From assembly GCF_000003855.2 (NCBI RefSeq), contig NW_003101679.1, positions 1,124,417 to 1,188,416 of the forward strand: a stretch of DNA of 64,000 bases, written 5' to 3'. The notes under the pieces are model-generated. The model saw only the letters and a list, made by a program, of their open reading frames with translations, searched no databases and was not told where the DNA came from. The position numbers and the translations under genes were made by a program. Positions 25,250 to 36,493 of this stretch are shown here, piece by piece. Each line of letters opens with the position of its first letter. Positions within the stretch are counted from its first letter, which is position 1. The stretch is from Blastomyces gilchristii SLH14081 (Eukaryota; Ascomycota; Eurotiomycetes; Onygenales; Ajellomycetaceae).

Positions 25250-26330
25250 GCAGGTGCTATTAATCACGCGGATTCAACAGCATGCAGTCTTCAAGTGTTC
25301 ATCATTCTACCTGTTGCATGAATTGCATCCGCGCATCCCGAAGAATGCTTCAGAAAAGGTGAGAAAGAGAACAGCAGTTGCAGATGCAGCAGAAACAGCA
25401 GTTACAGATGCAGTAGTAGCAGTTGTGAATACAACAGTCACAGATGCAGAACCAAGATTGAAAGAGATCAGCCACACACATGCAAAAGCTAACAAGTTAC
25501 TTCTGAACTGAGCAATTTAATTGAAAAGAATACAAGACTCACTAGTTAAGAAATCAAGTCTTAAGATAGAAATGTGAGTTCTCATACATAATAAGAGTTC
25601 TGAGAAGTTTCAACCTAGATGGTTTGAATCATATAAAATACTCAAATCACATTCTCTGAGAATATACACATTGAAAGAATCAGAGAGATAGATCTTACAC
25701 AACTTAATCAATGATTCATAACTTATAAAAGCAAAGATGCAAGATCTGAGTGAATTATAATTATTCACAGCACTATTATCAGTATTGAAAAAGAAGAGAC
25801 TTACAATTAAAAAGTCTTATAAAGTAAGAGAAATCATAGATACTTATGAATCAGATGATCTTACTTATTCTGATCTTTTCATAATTATAAGAAAAGAATG
25901 AGAAGTAATGAAGAAATCAGACAAATATCACACTTCAATAAGTGATGAGACTGTAGCTGATTATATAATAACATGCTGCAGATAGCAGGTACAATGTGAT
26001 AAAGAGTGATCTCAAAGTGACAGACTTGCATGTGAGTCAGATTATAGAAGAAAAAGAAATTCAGAGTTGAATTCAACTGTTTATATCAGTTCAATTATGA
26101 AGATTACAGAGAATGAACTATCTGAAACATCTGTGAACATGTGAGACTAAGTCATCTTAATCTCTGAGAATGCTCAGAGATTGAATGAGATTAGTTTCAA
26201 TAAACTGTTCACTGTAGTGATCTGAGTGAGTAAAGAGAGACAGTATAATATATGAGACAGAATTACAAAAGATGAAAGCTGCTGAACCTAGTCACTGAAT
26301 GCTGTATTATATAGAGATTGTGTAAGAGTA
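25250..26330 (+). pseudogene. Ty3-B integrase C-terminal region, inactivated
   Basis: Continuation of Ty3-B pol after Ty3-A2. The first 85 codons are open (25254-25511) and include S-S-F-Y-L-L-H-E-L-H-P-R-I-P, the post-catalytic motif (S-P-F-Y-L-L-Y-G-x-x-P-R-L-P in relatives). Then V-L-I-H-N-K-S-S-E-K-F-Q-P-R-W-F-E-S-Y-K lies near 25574-25635, a GPY/F-type module with G-P-Y mutated to E-S-Y. Downstream (25700-26330) is a charged tail with stops. The first 95 bp are locally GC-rich (for example CATCCGCGCATCCCG), unlike the rest of Ty3-B pol. Confidence 0.85.
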
Positions 26331-26559
26331 GTGACTAGCAGATAAAGAAAAAGTGTAAGAAAAGAAAAGAAATAATGAATTAATTATTAACTGTAAGAAT
26401 CAGCTGTAAAAGATAAATGTTATCATACACACTTCATTCATTTTTCATATATCACATGTTTAATCTATTTTCAATGCCACATCATCTGAAAAATGCTAAA
26501 AAATAAAGGAAATCTCAAAACTTGAGATCTGTAAGAGATTTAAGAGCTGCAAGCTGCTC

Positions 26560-27222
26560 TTACAACAATGCTGTGCATGTCTCTGATTTCTCTATCACTC
26601 TGCATACAATATTAATATCATTTATTGCAAGATTGACTGAAATGCTAATATAGAAATGTGTATGTGTATGTGTAGAGAAATTGAAGAAGAGTGTGAAACC
26701 TGCAGAATCAGAAGCCAGAGCAGAGGAAATGAAGGCAGAAGAAATGAAAGAAAGAGGTGCAGAACTGAATGAATAACAGCAGAAGCTATTCAGAGCTGAA
26801 TGCTTATAACTCAGTGTGTGCACAACCTTCTCTGCAGAGAAGGAAGAGAAAGCAACAGAAGAAGCTTGAGAATAGAAGAGAGTAGTCTTGATAAAGTTAT
26901 CATCTTCAATTAGAATGATCTCTGACACTGAAGTAACTAAGAATCATTGTTAGTGTATGAAACTGTAAAAGCAGGGGTAACAATTACTGAATGAACATCT
27001 GCTAGTCTTAGAATTGTACACATAATTACAACATATACAAGACTCCTCAGAAAGAGAGAGAGAGACACAGAAGAATGCAGAAAGCAGAATACAGTGTGTA
27101 AACAGCTCATTTTCACAATGACATCTCAGACAAGATGTACAAGTCTCACACTCACAGATGTAAAAGAGTATAGCGTTCATATTCTCATTTCTGAAAACAC
27201 AGATATCTTTCACCTGCATCAT
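26560..27222 (-). pseudogene. Antisense Cys-rich ORF in Ty3-B, downstream of pol
   Basis: From a Met at 27222 the minus strand is open for 90 codons, then meets a TAA and a TGA two codons apart (about 26944-26952), and continues open in the same frame to 26560: 221 codons in all. Residues 8-84 are rich in Cys (C-E-C-E-T-C-T-S-C-L-R-C-H-C near residue 23; C-I-C-C-N-Y-V-Y-N-S-K...R-C-S-F near residue 62), suggesting metal binding, followed by a Ser/Phe-rich second half. Some Cys may have been created from Arg codons (CGY to TGY). The family is not identified with certainty; orientation is opposite to gag-pol. It could be a captured or accessory gene with its own promoter, or a chance frame. Confidence 0.45.
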
Positions 27223-27550
27223 GAAGTCAGATGACAGATATCAGAGAATAGACTGATACAGATCTATTATTCTGAAGAAATTCATCACAGTGAATATTTC
27301 TGCAATATTGAACTTTACAGTTATAAAAAGCTTCTTGATGTCTGTGAATATCATGACTTTGTGCATAGTAAAACTCATAATAATTTTCTCTAAGAACAGA
27401 AAAATCAGTGTCAGAAAGAAAAGATGAAAAAGAAAAAGACTTATAATCTTGACACTGTTGAGAGAGAGAGTAATTCTCTGATATAAATGAACAATTGTCT
27501 TATTATGAATATTTAAAATGAATATAATAATCAGTGTCTGTGACTGAGCT

Positions 27551-28408
27551 TCAGATTATCATGTTGTACATAGTCTTTATATAATAAATTGTTCTGAGAG
27601 TCAGTAAGAAGAGTGAGAGTGTATACACTGAAAAATATAATTCATTAAGTCTATACAACATCTTCTTAAAACAGGGAGAGCTGATAATGAAAGCAGAGAC
27701 AGTAAAATCAGAAGTAGTGAGAGTGAGAGTCATGAGAACAGAGGTAGTGAGAGTGAGAGAACCAGATACAGAGACAGATATAGAAGATTGAGAAGAAGCA
27801 GCAGAGAAAGAAACAGAGAGAGTAGAAGAGAATGTGAGAGACTCAGTCACATATGACACAGATAATTTCTTCATTATCACATTCTTCAAGTTCTCAATCA
27901 ATGATTCAATATTGAGTTCACTATTATCAGCAGATATGAATCTGTTAACATGTGAAGATTCTATGTGAATAAAAACAACATATCAGCATCTGTGTTTATG
28001 CAAAATTATGCCAGAAAACATGATCAGAAATCTGCTGAGAAGGAAACAGTCAAGAATGTATAAGAAGATGAAGAAGATGTGTCATTCATAATAGTACATT
28101 CTGACAATTGTTAGAAGATAAACAAGTTCTGATCATGTTTCACAATGTGTTACACTTACTGCTAATGAACTGTCTGATATGAGCACTACAAGAATACTTG
28201 TTATGAAAATAAGAGGCCATCACTAGAAACATGTATAATGTGATAGATAAATGAATAGAAGATGTTGAACAGAAGAAGAGATAGTAATCTGAGATGAAAT
28301 GATGATGACATTTAATGATGATGATGATGAAGAAGATGATTGAAGAATGAGAAAAGTTAGTGAATAAGTAATATAATATAGTGAAAGTTTCTTTATGAGA
28401 ATGTACAC
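27551..28408 (-). other. Antisense Ser/Thr-rich open stretches in Ty3-B
   Basis: Two minus-strand open stretches (27551-27901, 116 codons; 28223-28408, 61 codons) lie upstream of the antisense Cys-rich ORF in its direction. Both are dominated by Ser, Thr, Leu and Val with Ser runs, which arise easily from tga/gag/aga-rich sequence, so they may be noise. They could be 5' exons of the antisense gene. Nothing else was recognised in 26330-28529; a purine tract (gtgagaaagaa) abuts the 3' LTR. Confidence 0.25.
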
Positions 28409-28529
28409 AGAATACTAGCTGAATCAGAGATAGATCGCATGATTGTGAACACTAGTAACACACTAATTCACATGAAGCTAGGACAGATGTCATAGTCATG
28501 TGAGCATGATTAAATCTAGTGAGAAAGAA

Positions 28530-28584
28530 TGTGATTTGAAAGAATGTACAATTATCAGATAATAACACAGCCACTTCTGAACTT
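28530..28584 (+). repeat. 3' LTR of Ty3-B, left part (55 bp)
   Basis: Begins TGTGATTTGAAAGAATG, a mutated version of the 5' LTR start, and is broken by LINE-1. The remaining 120 bp are at 36110-36229. The last 14 bp (ccacttctgaactt) form the left TSD of LINE-1. Confidence 0.93.
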
Positions 28585-28643
28585 ATTATTATTATTATTA
28601 TTCTTCAATTATAGATGTATGCAGTCAGAGACTATGACATCTA

Positions 28644-28666
28644 CCTGAGAACTTTTAGTTCTCAGG
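28644..28666 (-). other. 3' UTR hairpin of LINE-1
   Basis: Perfect 9-bp stem CCTGAGAAC / GTTCTCAGG with a 5-nt loop, about 60 bp from the (AAT)n tail. It is perfect also in LINE-3 (60461-60483) and has one mismatch in LINE-2 (54011-54033). A structured 3' end recognised by the element RT is a plausible role. Confidence 0.7.
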
Positions 28667-28956
28667 GTTTTTCCTATATCTGTAAAGTTAACTATTATAC
28701 ATTCATCAATTTCAGATATGCAAAATCAGAAAATTCCAGCTCAGAATACAAAAACTGTTTACAAATTGCAGTGTTTTAACATCATCTCATACTTTGAAAT
28801 CATTTGACAATATCATGACAAAGAAAAAGAGAACACAGTCTTAAAGATAGACACATCAAATAGATAGACAGAAAGAAATTGAAAGAAAAAGATAAAATAA
28901 AGAAAGACTGTAATAAAACAAATTATTAAAAGATAGTATATAGCTGTTTTAATAGA

Positions 28957-31900
28957 CTATATCTGGTTGATTTCCTCCTCTTCATATTCAGATAATTCTG
29001 AATTTAGCCATTTTCTTGTAGCTGCTTGAGTTTCTGATAAAAAGTCTATTAAGTATTTAATTCCTGTCTCAGTTGAGAATAAGAATCTCATATTTAATTG
29101 ATTTAGATCATACTTCTCTTTCAATCTGGCTCTGAGACTATTGTATAATGCACAGTGCATTACAATATACTCAGAATTCTCATTTGTATTGCAGAATGAG
29201 CATTCTATTGAGTCAAATCTATCATCAAATCTTTGTATATAAGATTTGAAATAGCCATGTCCTAGTTTCAGCTGTATTATAGATGAGAATATTTTCTTTT
29301 TACATTTAATTGAACAAGATTTCCACTTGGGTTTTGTTTCAAATCTTGAATAATGTATACTCTTCTTTTGTTTCTGCCAGCTTTCATTTCACTTGTCTAA
29401 ACAAGATTCTTTTATTTTTCTCTTTATAAAAGACCAGAACACAATTTTTTGAATAGATCTGCTTAATTCTGCACCCTTTTTTGCAGCTGAATCAGCCAAT
29501 TTATTGCCATGAATATTCATATAAGCAGGAACTCAGTGTGAATAAATTATCAGCTTTGATGTTCTTCTCTTTTGAATTTTCAAAATAGAGTTTAAGATCA
29601 GTTCAAGATTCATTTGATCATTATAAATCTGACTATTTCTAAGTCTTTTTAAAGCAGCTTGACTATCAGAGAATATTCATGCCTCTTTCAAACAATTTCC
29701 TCTTTTATGAGATTTTATTTCAATGAGTTTGAAAGCTTTCACTATTACAAATAGTTCAGCATCAAAGACTTCACATTCAGAGCCTAGATTTCAGAAATCT
29801 GAGATAAAATTGATATTATCTTCAGTATAAGCAATGCCTGCATCTAATCTATTCAAGTTCTCATTTTTTAAGTCATCTGAATAAATCAGAATAGAGTTCT
29901 TTATATTGATTGTAGAAATTCTCTTCAAATGCTGTTCATATTCTTTCTCTTTTAATAGTTCACTTATTTGTAAGTCTATAAGAGATTCAAGCTTTTCTCT
30001 TCAGAGAGATAACTTCTCATGATCAATCTTTTCAATATTTAAAGAAGAAAATTGATTTTTAATCAGAGAGTATAGTCTGTACAGTTGAGAAGGCATTTTC
30101 TTTGAAGAATTATTTTCATTTCAATCAAGAAATCTATTCCAATCCAGTTCATTTCCAGAGTTAATTGATAGAAATGAAGAAGAGACTCTTTCTCTGATTA
30201 TATAATTTGAGCTCATCTTTACAACTCTCAGAGCATAGTTCATACAGGCCTTTTCAAATCTAATAACAGGAGGAGGAATTAAAGCTTCAATTTTCATTGC
30301 TTTAATAGAAGATGATTTGAATGCTTTCAGAATTCTTCTCAAGGCTCTGTTTTACAGACTTTGAAAGAGTTCAGTGAAATTCCCTTGATTATTTCATCAA
30401 ACTTGAACTTCATAATCAGCTACTGATGTAATACAGGCTATATATAACTGTCTCATAGCCTGGAAGAATAGACCTCTCTCTGTATTTGATAGTCTGATTA
30501 TATTGTTCAATAGTCTTTCTGCCTTGACAGTTCTTTGTTGAATGTGATATTTAAAATTCAACTTGAAGTTTAATCATACTTCTAATCATTTGACATTTAC
30601 ACTGGGTTTAATCTCTCTATTTAAAAGAGTTAGAGATAGTTCTTTCTCATTGAATCTCAGAAAGAAGTGAATTAACTCAGTTTTATTCATATTAAATTGA
30701 ATTTAATTGATATCTGCTCTAACAAAGATTTTCTTTACAGCTTCTTCAATTACTTTTAAATTCTCTTTAATAGTTTTTGAGCTGTAGACTAGATCAATAT
30801 CATCCATATAACTCAGAGATCGCACTATTCTCATATTTCTATTATTAAATAGATATGCAGTGTATATTGCAAATAAAATGAGTGAGATTGAAGATCTCTG
30901 TAGTACTTCTATTTTTATCTCAGTCTTGTCTTGTTTCATTTCATCAAAGAAGAGTTGTATACTTCTTTTAGACATAAAACAGTTAACTCATTTTATTAGA
31001 GAAAGTGACAGTTTTAATATCTTCAATATCTGAATTAACTTTGACTTTGAAACATGATTAAATGCTTCTTTTATATCAATAAAAACTGCAGTTGAGACCA
31101 GACTCTCATGCTTTGCTATTTGAATATCATGAACAACTGAGAGAACAGTGTTAATTACAGAACACTGTTTTCTATCTCATTTATTCACTGAATAAAAGAG
31201 AATCATCTATAGAGCTTATAAAAGATAGTTAAATAGCTATTATCTTTTCTAAAACCTTTTCTAAGCAGTTCAATAGAGATATTACTCTATATGACTTAGA
31301 AATTGAAGTTTTTCTATTAGGTTTTATAAGAATCACTTCAGTGGCTTCTCTCCAGCATTCAGAATGATATTCATTTTTCAAGAGATTGAAAAAGAGCTCA
31401 AAATATTCATTCTTTAAGTAGGAATATGTATTCTGAATAATCAAGTGATTAATTGAATCAGGACCTGCAGCAGTTTTAACAGAACTTGAGAAGATAGCTG
31501 ACTCTAATTCATCTTGTGTAAGATCAGGTCATTCCCAGTCATTTTCATTGATGTAGTTGAGAAGTGATATATTCTCTTCCTCTGAATCTGAATCTGAATC
31601 TGGTGAGTTCTGAAAGAGAATTCTCATGAAAGCTTGACATTTTTTCTCAAAAGAGTTTGCTGTATATGATTCATTCTGAAACTTATATTCTAAGGCTGAA
31701 AGTTTTGCTACACTTCTTGTTTTAGTATAGTTAAAAGCTTTAAAAACTTTCTTCTCTTGTGCTTCTTCAAGAAATTTATTCCAGCAGTCTGTTTTAGCTC
31801 TTTTAATATCTGAAAAATATTCATTTCTGACAGCTTTGAACTCTTCATCAGATATTACATCATTCTTTCAATTTCTTCTAGCAGTAGCTAATTCTTTTCT

Positions 31901-32917
31901 TTTAGATAAGATATTCTCATTTCATCAAGATTTTAAATACTTAGAAGATTTTCTCTTTGAAATATTATCTCTAACACTTGTTAGAATAATAGATGTAATA
32001 AGCTTCACTCTATTCTCAAGCATTTTATTTGAGATACCTTGATCAGAATTTCAATATAGCTTATTCTGTCTTTCAGATTTTAACAGTTTTATGCTTTCTT
32101 CAACTGCTTTTCAATCAGCTTTTTCAAAGTTATACTGATTATAGAGAAGAGGATTTTCACTCATTTGTTTTTCACTCAGTTCAATATCAAATTGAATAAT
32201 CTCATGATCTGATTCTGATGTCTCATTTGAATCAATAAATCAGTTTACAAGTCTTCTTTTCATTAGATTTTGTGATATGAAGATTAGATCTATAATAGAC
32301 TTCTGTTTCATATCTTTTCTAAAGAATGTTTGTTGATCAGACTTATTAACCAAATCTATTGAATGCTCAAAGATTCATTCAATCAGATTATCAGCTCTCA
32401 CTACTCTCTTGCATTCTGAATTTCATCAGAGATGATGTGCATTGAAGTCTCCTACAATTATAGAGTTTCTTGATAAAGTTATGTTCAGAAATTCTCTATC
32501 AATTGTCCAGATATTGTTATATTCCTTTAATGACTTTTCATTATAGATATTTATGAGCTGTATAGTATCAAACTCATTTTCTTTATCTATAATGTCACTC
32601 ATCAGAATATCAGAGTCAGACATGATATCAAATCTTAGATTAAATTGATATCTTGATCTCTTTCTTTTATAGATCACTACTCTTGACTTTATCTCAGACT
32701 TTTGAGGTAAAAAGCAGTAGTAGCTTGAATGAGAAATGACATATTTTTGCTCAGTATTAAAATTCAGCTCCTGAAGCAGTATAAAATCAACTTTTTATTC
32801 AAATACAATTTGAAGACAAGAATAAATGCAATTTGAGTTTCTATTCACATTATTTTGAATAAATGTGATTTTTGAAGAGTTTTTAAACTTTTTTTGTTGT
32901 TTTTATTGTATATTCAT
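28957..32917 (-). pseudogene. LINE-1 ORF2: endonuclease, RT and RNase H
   Basis: Starts at the ATG at 32917 and ends with TAG at 28957. The endonuclease motif G-D-F-N-A-H-H is intact (about 32430-32455). RT has A-G-P-D-S-I-N near 31440-31470 and Y-M-D-D at 30799-30810. RNase H acidic residues and the W/P-A-Y-M-N-I-H-G-N-E-L-A-D motif lie at 30000-29490. The C-terminal C-x2-C...H-x4-C motif lies near 29190-29150. Compared with LINE-2 and LINE-3, two bases are missing near 31176, shifting the frame inside RT; the rest of the damage is TGA at Trp and TAA/TAG at Gln. In LINE-2 the ORF is 1315 codons. Confidence 0.9.
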
Positions 32918-32940
32918 ACTAAAAGAGAGTAGAGTAGAAT

Positions 32941-34560
32941 CTAATCACTATTATCAGATAGTAGATTATAACTGTTCTGAAAAGTAGAAATCTCAACTGC
33001 TTGCATTATATCTAGTTTATCATCAGAGTCATTTCTCAATTCTCTAATCTTCACAGAAGTTTGAGGATTCAAATTCTGTTTACATTTAGCTGAAGAATTG
33101 AAGTTTGAAGACTTAGACAGTTAAGAGTTTCTTCTTTTTAAGCTTACAGTTGTGAGTTTACTGGCTTGACTATTCTCTTCAGTTCTAGGTTTACTCTGAG
33201 CTTCATCTTTTCTCTAGTTCTTTTGAGTTCTTGAAGCAAATATACATTCTTTTGAGCTAGATACATGTTTTTCTTTGCAATTAGAGCATTTAAGCAGAGT
33301 ATGTTGACATATTTCATCTCTTTTTAAGCATGTTTCACATTTATACTCACTAGTTTTGTGATCTCTGATACAGAATGCACATTTTGAGTCTCTGAAACAG
33401 AAGATTGCAAAGTGTTCATATCTTTGACAGTTTGAACACTGTGTTTGAGCTTTGAGATTCATTCTTGAGTCTTTGTATTCATGAACTCTCATTTTCAAAC
33501 CTGCTACTCTTACTTCAGAGATCTTTGACTGTTCAAGTGTTTTTATATATACTAGAATAGAGGCATTTCTCCTACTTTGTCTGAACTCAATTGAATTTAG
33601 TCATACAGGCTTCTTTCTCAGTTGAATAGAGTTGTATTCTTCTAATTCATTTTTGAGAAGTAGCATTTCTTCTTCACAGTCAAAAATTTCAACTGAAATA
33701 TCATGAAGAATGAATTTATCTCACTTTTCATTTCTCTTAAATAGAATTATTGTGTTTAACAAAGATTCTACTGCTGATTTTCAGAGATTCTCATTCTGAA
33801 TAAGGAATTCAGCACTGAATTCAGGCATTGTAGTCAGAATAATGAAGTTTTCAAAGAAGAATAGCTCAATTGAAGCTATAACTGATTTTTGAACTTCAAT
33901 ATCAGTTATTAACTGAGAAAAGAACTGTTGATTGATTTCATTTCTAATTCTGAAAATGAGGTTTGAGTTTAGCTTATTTCTCTGCAATATATTCTGATTT
34001 AAGACTTTGAGAATAAGTCTTCTATTTCTGAAGATTTGAAGATTTTTCTCTTTTTGCATTTTTTTCTTCACTCTTCTATCACTAGAAGTATGAGCAGTAT
34101 TCTTCTCAGTTTTCTCAGAATTTTGAGCAGGTTTTGAGATAGCAGATTTAGAGACAGCAGGTTTAGAGGCAGCAGATTCAGCTGCTTGAGTATATATTTT
34201 CTTCTGATTTAAAGAAGAATAAGAAGAAGAAGTAGAAAAGAAAGAAGAGCAAACTGAAGAGTCAGTGATTGTATTAGAAATTTTCAAAGTTTTTTGAACT
34301 GTGTTTGAAATTCCAAGTTTGAACTTGATCACTTTCTGTAGTTGTCTAGCCTGAGCATGAAGAATTAACAGAACTTCTTCATTTATCTCACTCAGACACT
34401 GCTTTTCAAGAATTTTACTTGCTTTTTCAAGTTTCTGTATTTCAAGAACTTGTTGTTTCTCTATTTCTTCTTTCTTTCTTCTCTTCAGAATTTCAATCTC
34501 AGGAATAGCATTTGAGAAAGCATCTTTTTCCACATCAACTGAGTGTACTTTTGAACTCAT
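32941..34560 (-). pseudogene. LINE-1 ORF1 (Gag-like RNA-binding protein)
   Basis: 540 codons from the Met at 34560. The first 259 codons (to 33781) are open: a Lys/Glu-rich coiled coil (residues 20-90), a Ser/Ala-rich linker and a conserved basic region. A second open stretch (33498-33214) carries zinc knuckles, C-S-N-C-Q-R-Y-E-H-F-A-I-F-C and a following C-x2-C...H...C-x2-C...C-x2-C-x4-H series, typical of ORF1 in I/Tad-like LINEs. A few TGA/TAA codons interrupt it. ORF1 ends 23 bp before ORF2 starts. Confidence 0.88.
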
Positions 34561-34573
34561 TGTTCTTACTCAA

Positions 34574-34705
34574 TGAAAAGTTGGTCAGACTAATTCAATT
34601 GAGATATTTATTAAACTCTTTTGAATTGAAAAGTTGGTCAGACTGTTTCAATTAAGAGGTTTCTAAGCCTGTTTTCAATTGAAAAGTTGGTCAGACTATT
34701 TCAAA
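34574..34705 (-). repeat. 53-bp tandem repeats upstream of LINE-1 ORF1
   Basis: Three units with the core aaagttggtcagac end at 34590, 34643 and 34696, a 53-bp period. LINE-2 has four units at the same place. They lie immediately upstream of the ORF1 Met and could carry promoter or leader signals. Confidence 0.85.
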
Positions 34706-36095
34706 AGAAGACTAGCAGACTTTTGTGTATAAACACCTGATTTTTTTCACACTAGTTCAGTAACTAGGTTAGATTTTTGAAGAGAATCTAATAAACTAAA
34801 ATTGATTTTTGAGATAAATCAATAAAATCTTTACAATCTCTTTCTTAGAATACAGTGAGGAAAAGTATGATATCAATTGATAGTAAATCAGATGATATGA
34901 CAGTTTTTAAGAGAAAAACTGATAAAAAATAAATCAATTTTTTGCAGAGAAATTGATTAACACTATTCAATTTTATTCTAAATCATTCAATTCTCCTCAC
35001 ATAACAAGTGTGCAACTCAAATCAGTTAATAAAGAGTGTAAAAAAGAATTAAGTATTAATGAAAGCTTTTCAGTCACTGAAAAAGTAATTCTTACTTAAA
35101 AGAATATGAAATTATAACAGAAAACAACTCTGTTTTTAATTCTTTGTAAGAATATTGTATAAAATTCAGAGAAAAACATCTTACTTTTTCAAGAGAAGTA
35201 AAAAACTATTTCTAAGATCTTTTTTTTTTGCATTAACTGCTGCAGAAGAATGAGATAGAAACTGCTAAGATATGCACTACTGTATACTCTCTATCAAGAC
35301 TTTCCCTCTTCAGAGTCTTGATATTATAGAGAATATAAGTCTGTTTCTATATAATAATATAAATATTGTCAGTGAGATGTAGAGAAACTGGTTATTTATA
35401 TCTCAAAATAGAAGACTTTGTCAATGATTATATCAATATAGAGTTAATTCTCAAATTCAATAGAAACCTAGTGTTGCTGTTCTCAATCTCTTACAGAATC
35501 TATTGAATATTGAGATATTAAAACTAGATTTAATATATCTCACTGTGCAGGGATCAAAGGCTCAGTCAGACCTTGGAATATACTGATTTTATAGTTGTTG
35601 ATGTGCTGTTGACTCATTGTCTGTTGATTATGTGCTTGATATTATCACTGAGGTATCTTTTTGTATTTTTCTGCCGGGGATGGGCCAGATTGGGAAGGGC
35701 GGTACGAGGGTGGGACTTGGCGTTGGTGTTTTGGAACATCAAAGATGGACAGGGTTTTCGCGGAGGTCGCTCCTCAGATATCTCCACAACTACAGATCAG
35801 GGATCTTCCAAAATCGAGAAGATTGGTGCATACGGCTAGGTCTCTTCACCTTACAATTTGTATGGCAATTTGGCCCGGGGTTGTGGTGTGGTAGGGGAGA
35901 ATGGGGGATAATCCCACGCAGGAGTTCCGAACGACGTCTGGTTTACGTTTGGCTGGATAACTCCACCACCACACGGGGTATGCGGTCGGCGATGGGGTCA
36001 AAATGCTCGTATGATCGAGGGCTTTTCGATGGATCTATCGGCGGGTTCTTATTCGAAAAATCGAGCGAGTTCGTGGTGGAGCGGTTTTTGAGAAT
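34706..36095 (-). other. 5' untranslated region of LINE-1
   Basis: From the 5' end (36095) to about 35555 the sequence is GC-rich and largely unmutated; from there to the tandem repeats (34706-35555) it is AT-rich with no recognised coding sequence. The GC-rich part is shared with LINE-2 (46430-47110), ends at the TSD in both copies, and therefore belongs to the LINE, probably as promoter-bearing 5' UTR. It contains one copy of a roughly 160-bp unit that is present twice in LINE-2. Confidence 0.8.
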
Positions 36096-36105
36096 CCGCT
36101 TCTGA
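35617..36105 (+). other. Antisense open frame in the LINE-1 5' UTR
   Basis: 162 codons, antisense to the LINE, nearly the same as the open frame 46410-46958 (minus) in LINE-2; most differences are single residue changes. Two other frames of the same strand are also open here, so GC-rich composition may explain the openness. The arrangement recalls the antisense ORF0 of primate L1, an analogy only. The last codons run past the element into the TSD. Confidence 0.3.
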
Positions 36106-36109
36106 ACTT

Positions 36110-36229
36110 GCTTACAAGTGTAAAGAGGCCATGACGGCCACTAATTAATTTAGTGTATGATATTATGATATATAAGAAGCCGGCGTATACCTATCATCGT
36201 ACGCTGGCTTAAGCAACCTTTGAATCACA
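36110..36229 (+). repeat. 3' LTR of Ty3-B, right part (120 bp)
   Basis: Completes the LTR begun at 28530 (55 + 120 = 175 bp). It keeps CG dinucleotides (GAAGCCGGCG, CATCGTACGCTGG) that are mutated elsewhere. The TSD tatt follows at 36230-36233. Confidence 0.93.
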
Positions 36230-36233
36230 TATT

Positions 36234-36488
36234 CATGATATTATTGAGAGAGTTTTGTATGAGAATCTGTTATTGTAACATGAGATAACTTTTCTAGAGT
36301 CTTTTTAATATTGATCAGACTGATGAAATAGATTGATACATGATTCTGCTGTCAGTGATTCTTTCAGTGACTTCTTTTTCTAAGCATTTCATAGGTATTA
36401 ACAGAGATCTGTATCAGATTAATAGTCTTGTGAATATCATCTTTGTGAATTCTATCATTGTTAGAGAATATCAAGCTTCTGTTTCAAG
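36234..36488 (-). pseudogene. Ty3-C fragment between protease and RT
   Basis: A 255-bp remnant between Ty3-B and Ty3-A3. On the minus strand it encodes the linker that leads into RT (S-H-T-K-L-S-(Q)-(Q)-Y-H-E-Y across the Ty3-B joint). It is placed by continuity of frame and by the two TSDs that bound it. Confidence 0.8.
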
Positions 36489-36493
36489 TGTTC
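36489..36493. repeat. TSD of Ty3-A3 (5 bp, left copy)
   Basis: tgttc, repeated at 44484-44488. Confidence 0.93.

Larger units (their letters stand above)
28585..36095 (-). mobile_element. LINE-1: full-length non-LTR retrotransposon (I/Tad-like), 7.5 kb
   Basis: Minus-strand copy ending in an (AAT)n tail (28585-28603 on the plus strand as ATT repeats). It has a GC-rich 5' region, 53-bp tandem repeats, ORF1 (Gag-like with zinc knuckles) and ORF2 (endonuclease, RT, RNase H, Cys/His motif). It lies in the Ty3-B 3' LTR; TSD ccacttctgaactt (28571-28584) and ccgcttctgaactt (36096-36109). Ten extra bases (36086-36095) precede the 5' end shared with LINE-2. Confidence 0.93.
6728..36229 (+). mobile_element. 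Ty3-B: Ty3/Gypsy element with 175-bp LTRs, split by hAT-1, Ty3-A2 and LINE-1
   Basis: Plus-strand element inserted into the RT region of Ty3-C. LTR ends are inverted (TGTGGTT...AATCACA) and the 4-bp TSD is tatt (6724-6727 and 36230-36233). Own sequence totals about 8.3 kb after removing hAT-1, Ty3-A2 and LINE-1. Order is LTR, gag, protease, RT, RNase H, integrase, then about 2.2 kb of non-pol sequence with antisense open frames, then the 3' LTR. Removing hAT-1 plus one atcatgat copy and Ty3-A2 plus one ctcag copy leaves pol in frame at both joints. Confidence 0.92.

Noticed and set aside
35573..35894. Additional open frames in the GC-rich LINE 5' region
   Set aside because: Three frames of one strand are open at once, which is expected from GC-rich sequence. 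Only the frame shared as a long ORF by both copies was kept, with low confidence.
35560..36095. Host gene or captured host exon (GC-rich island with ORFs)
   Set aside because: The same sequence with the same outer boundary occurs at the 5' end of LINE-2 directly next to its TSD, so it is part of the LINE.
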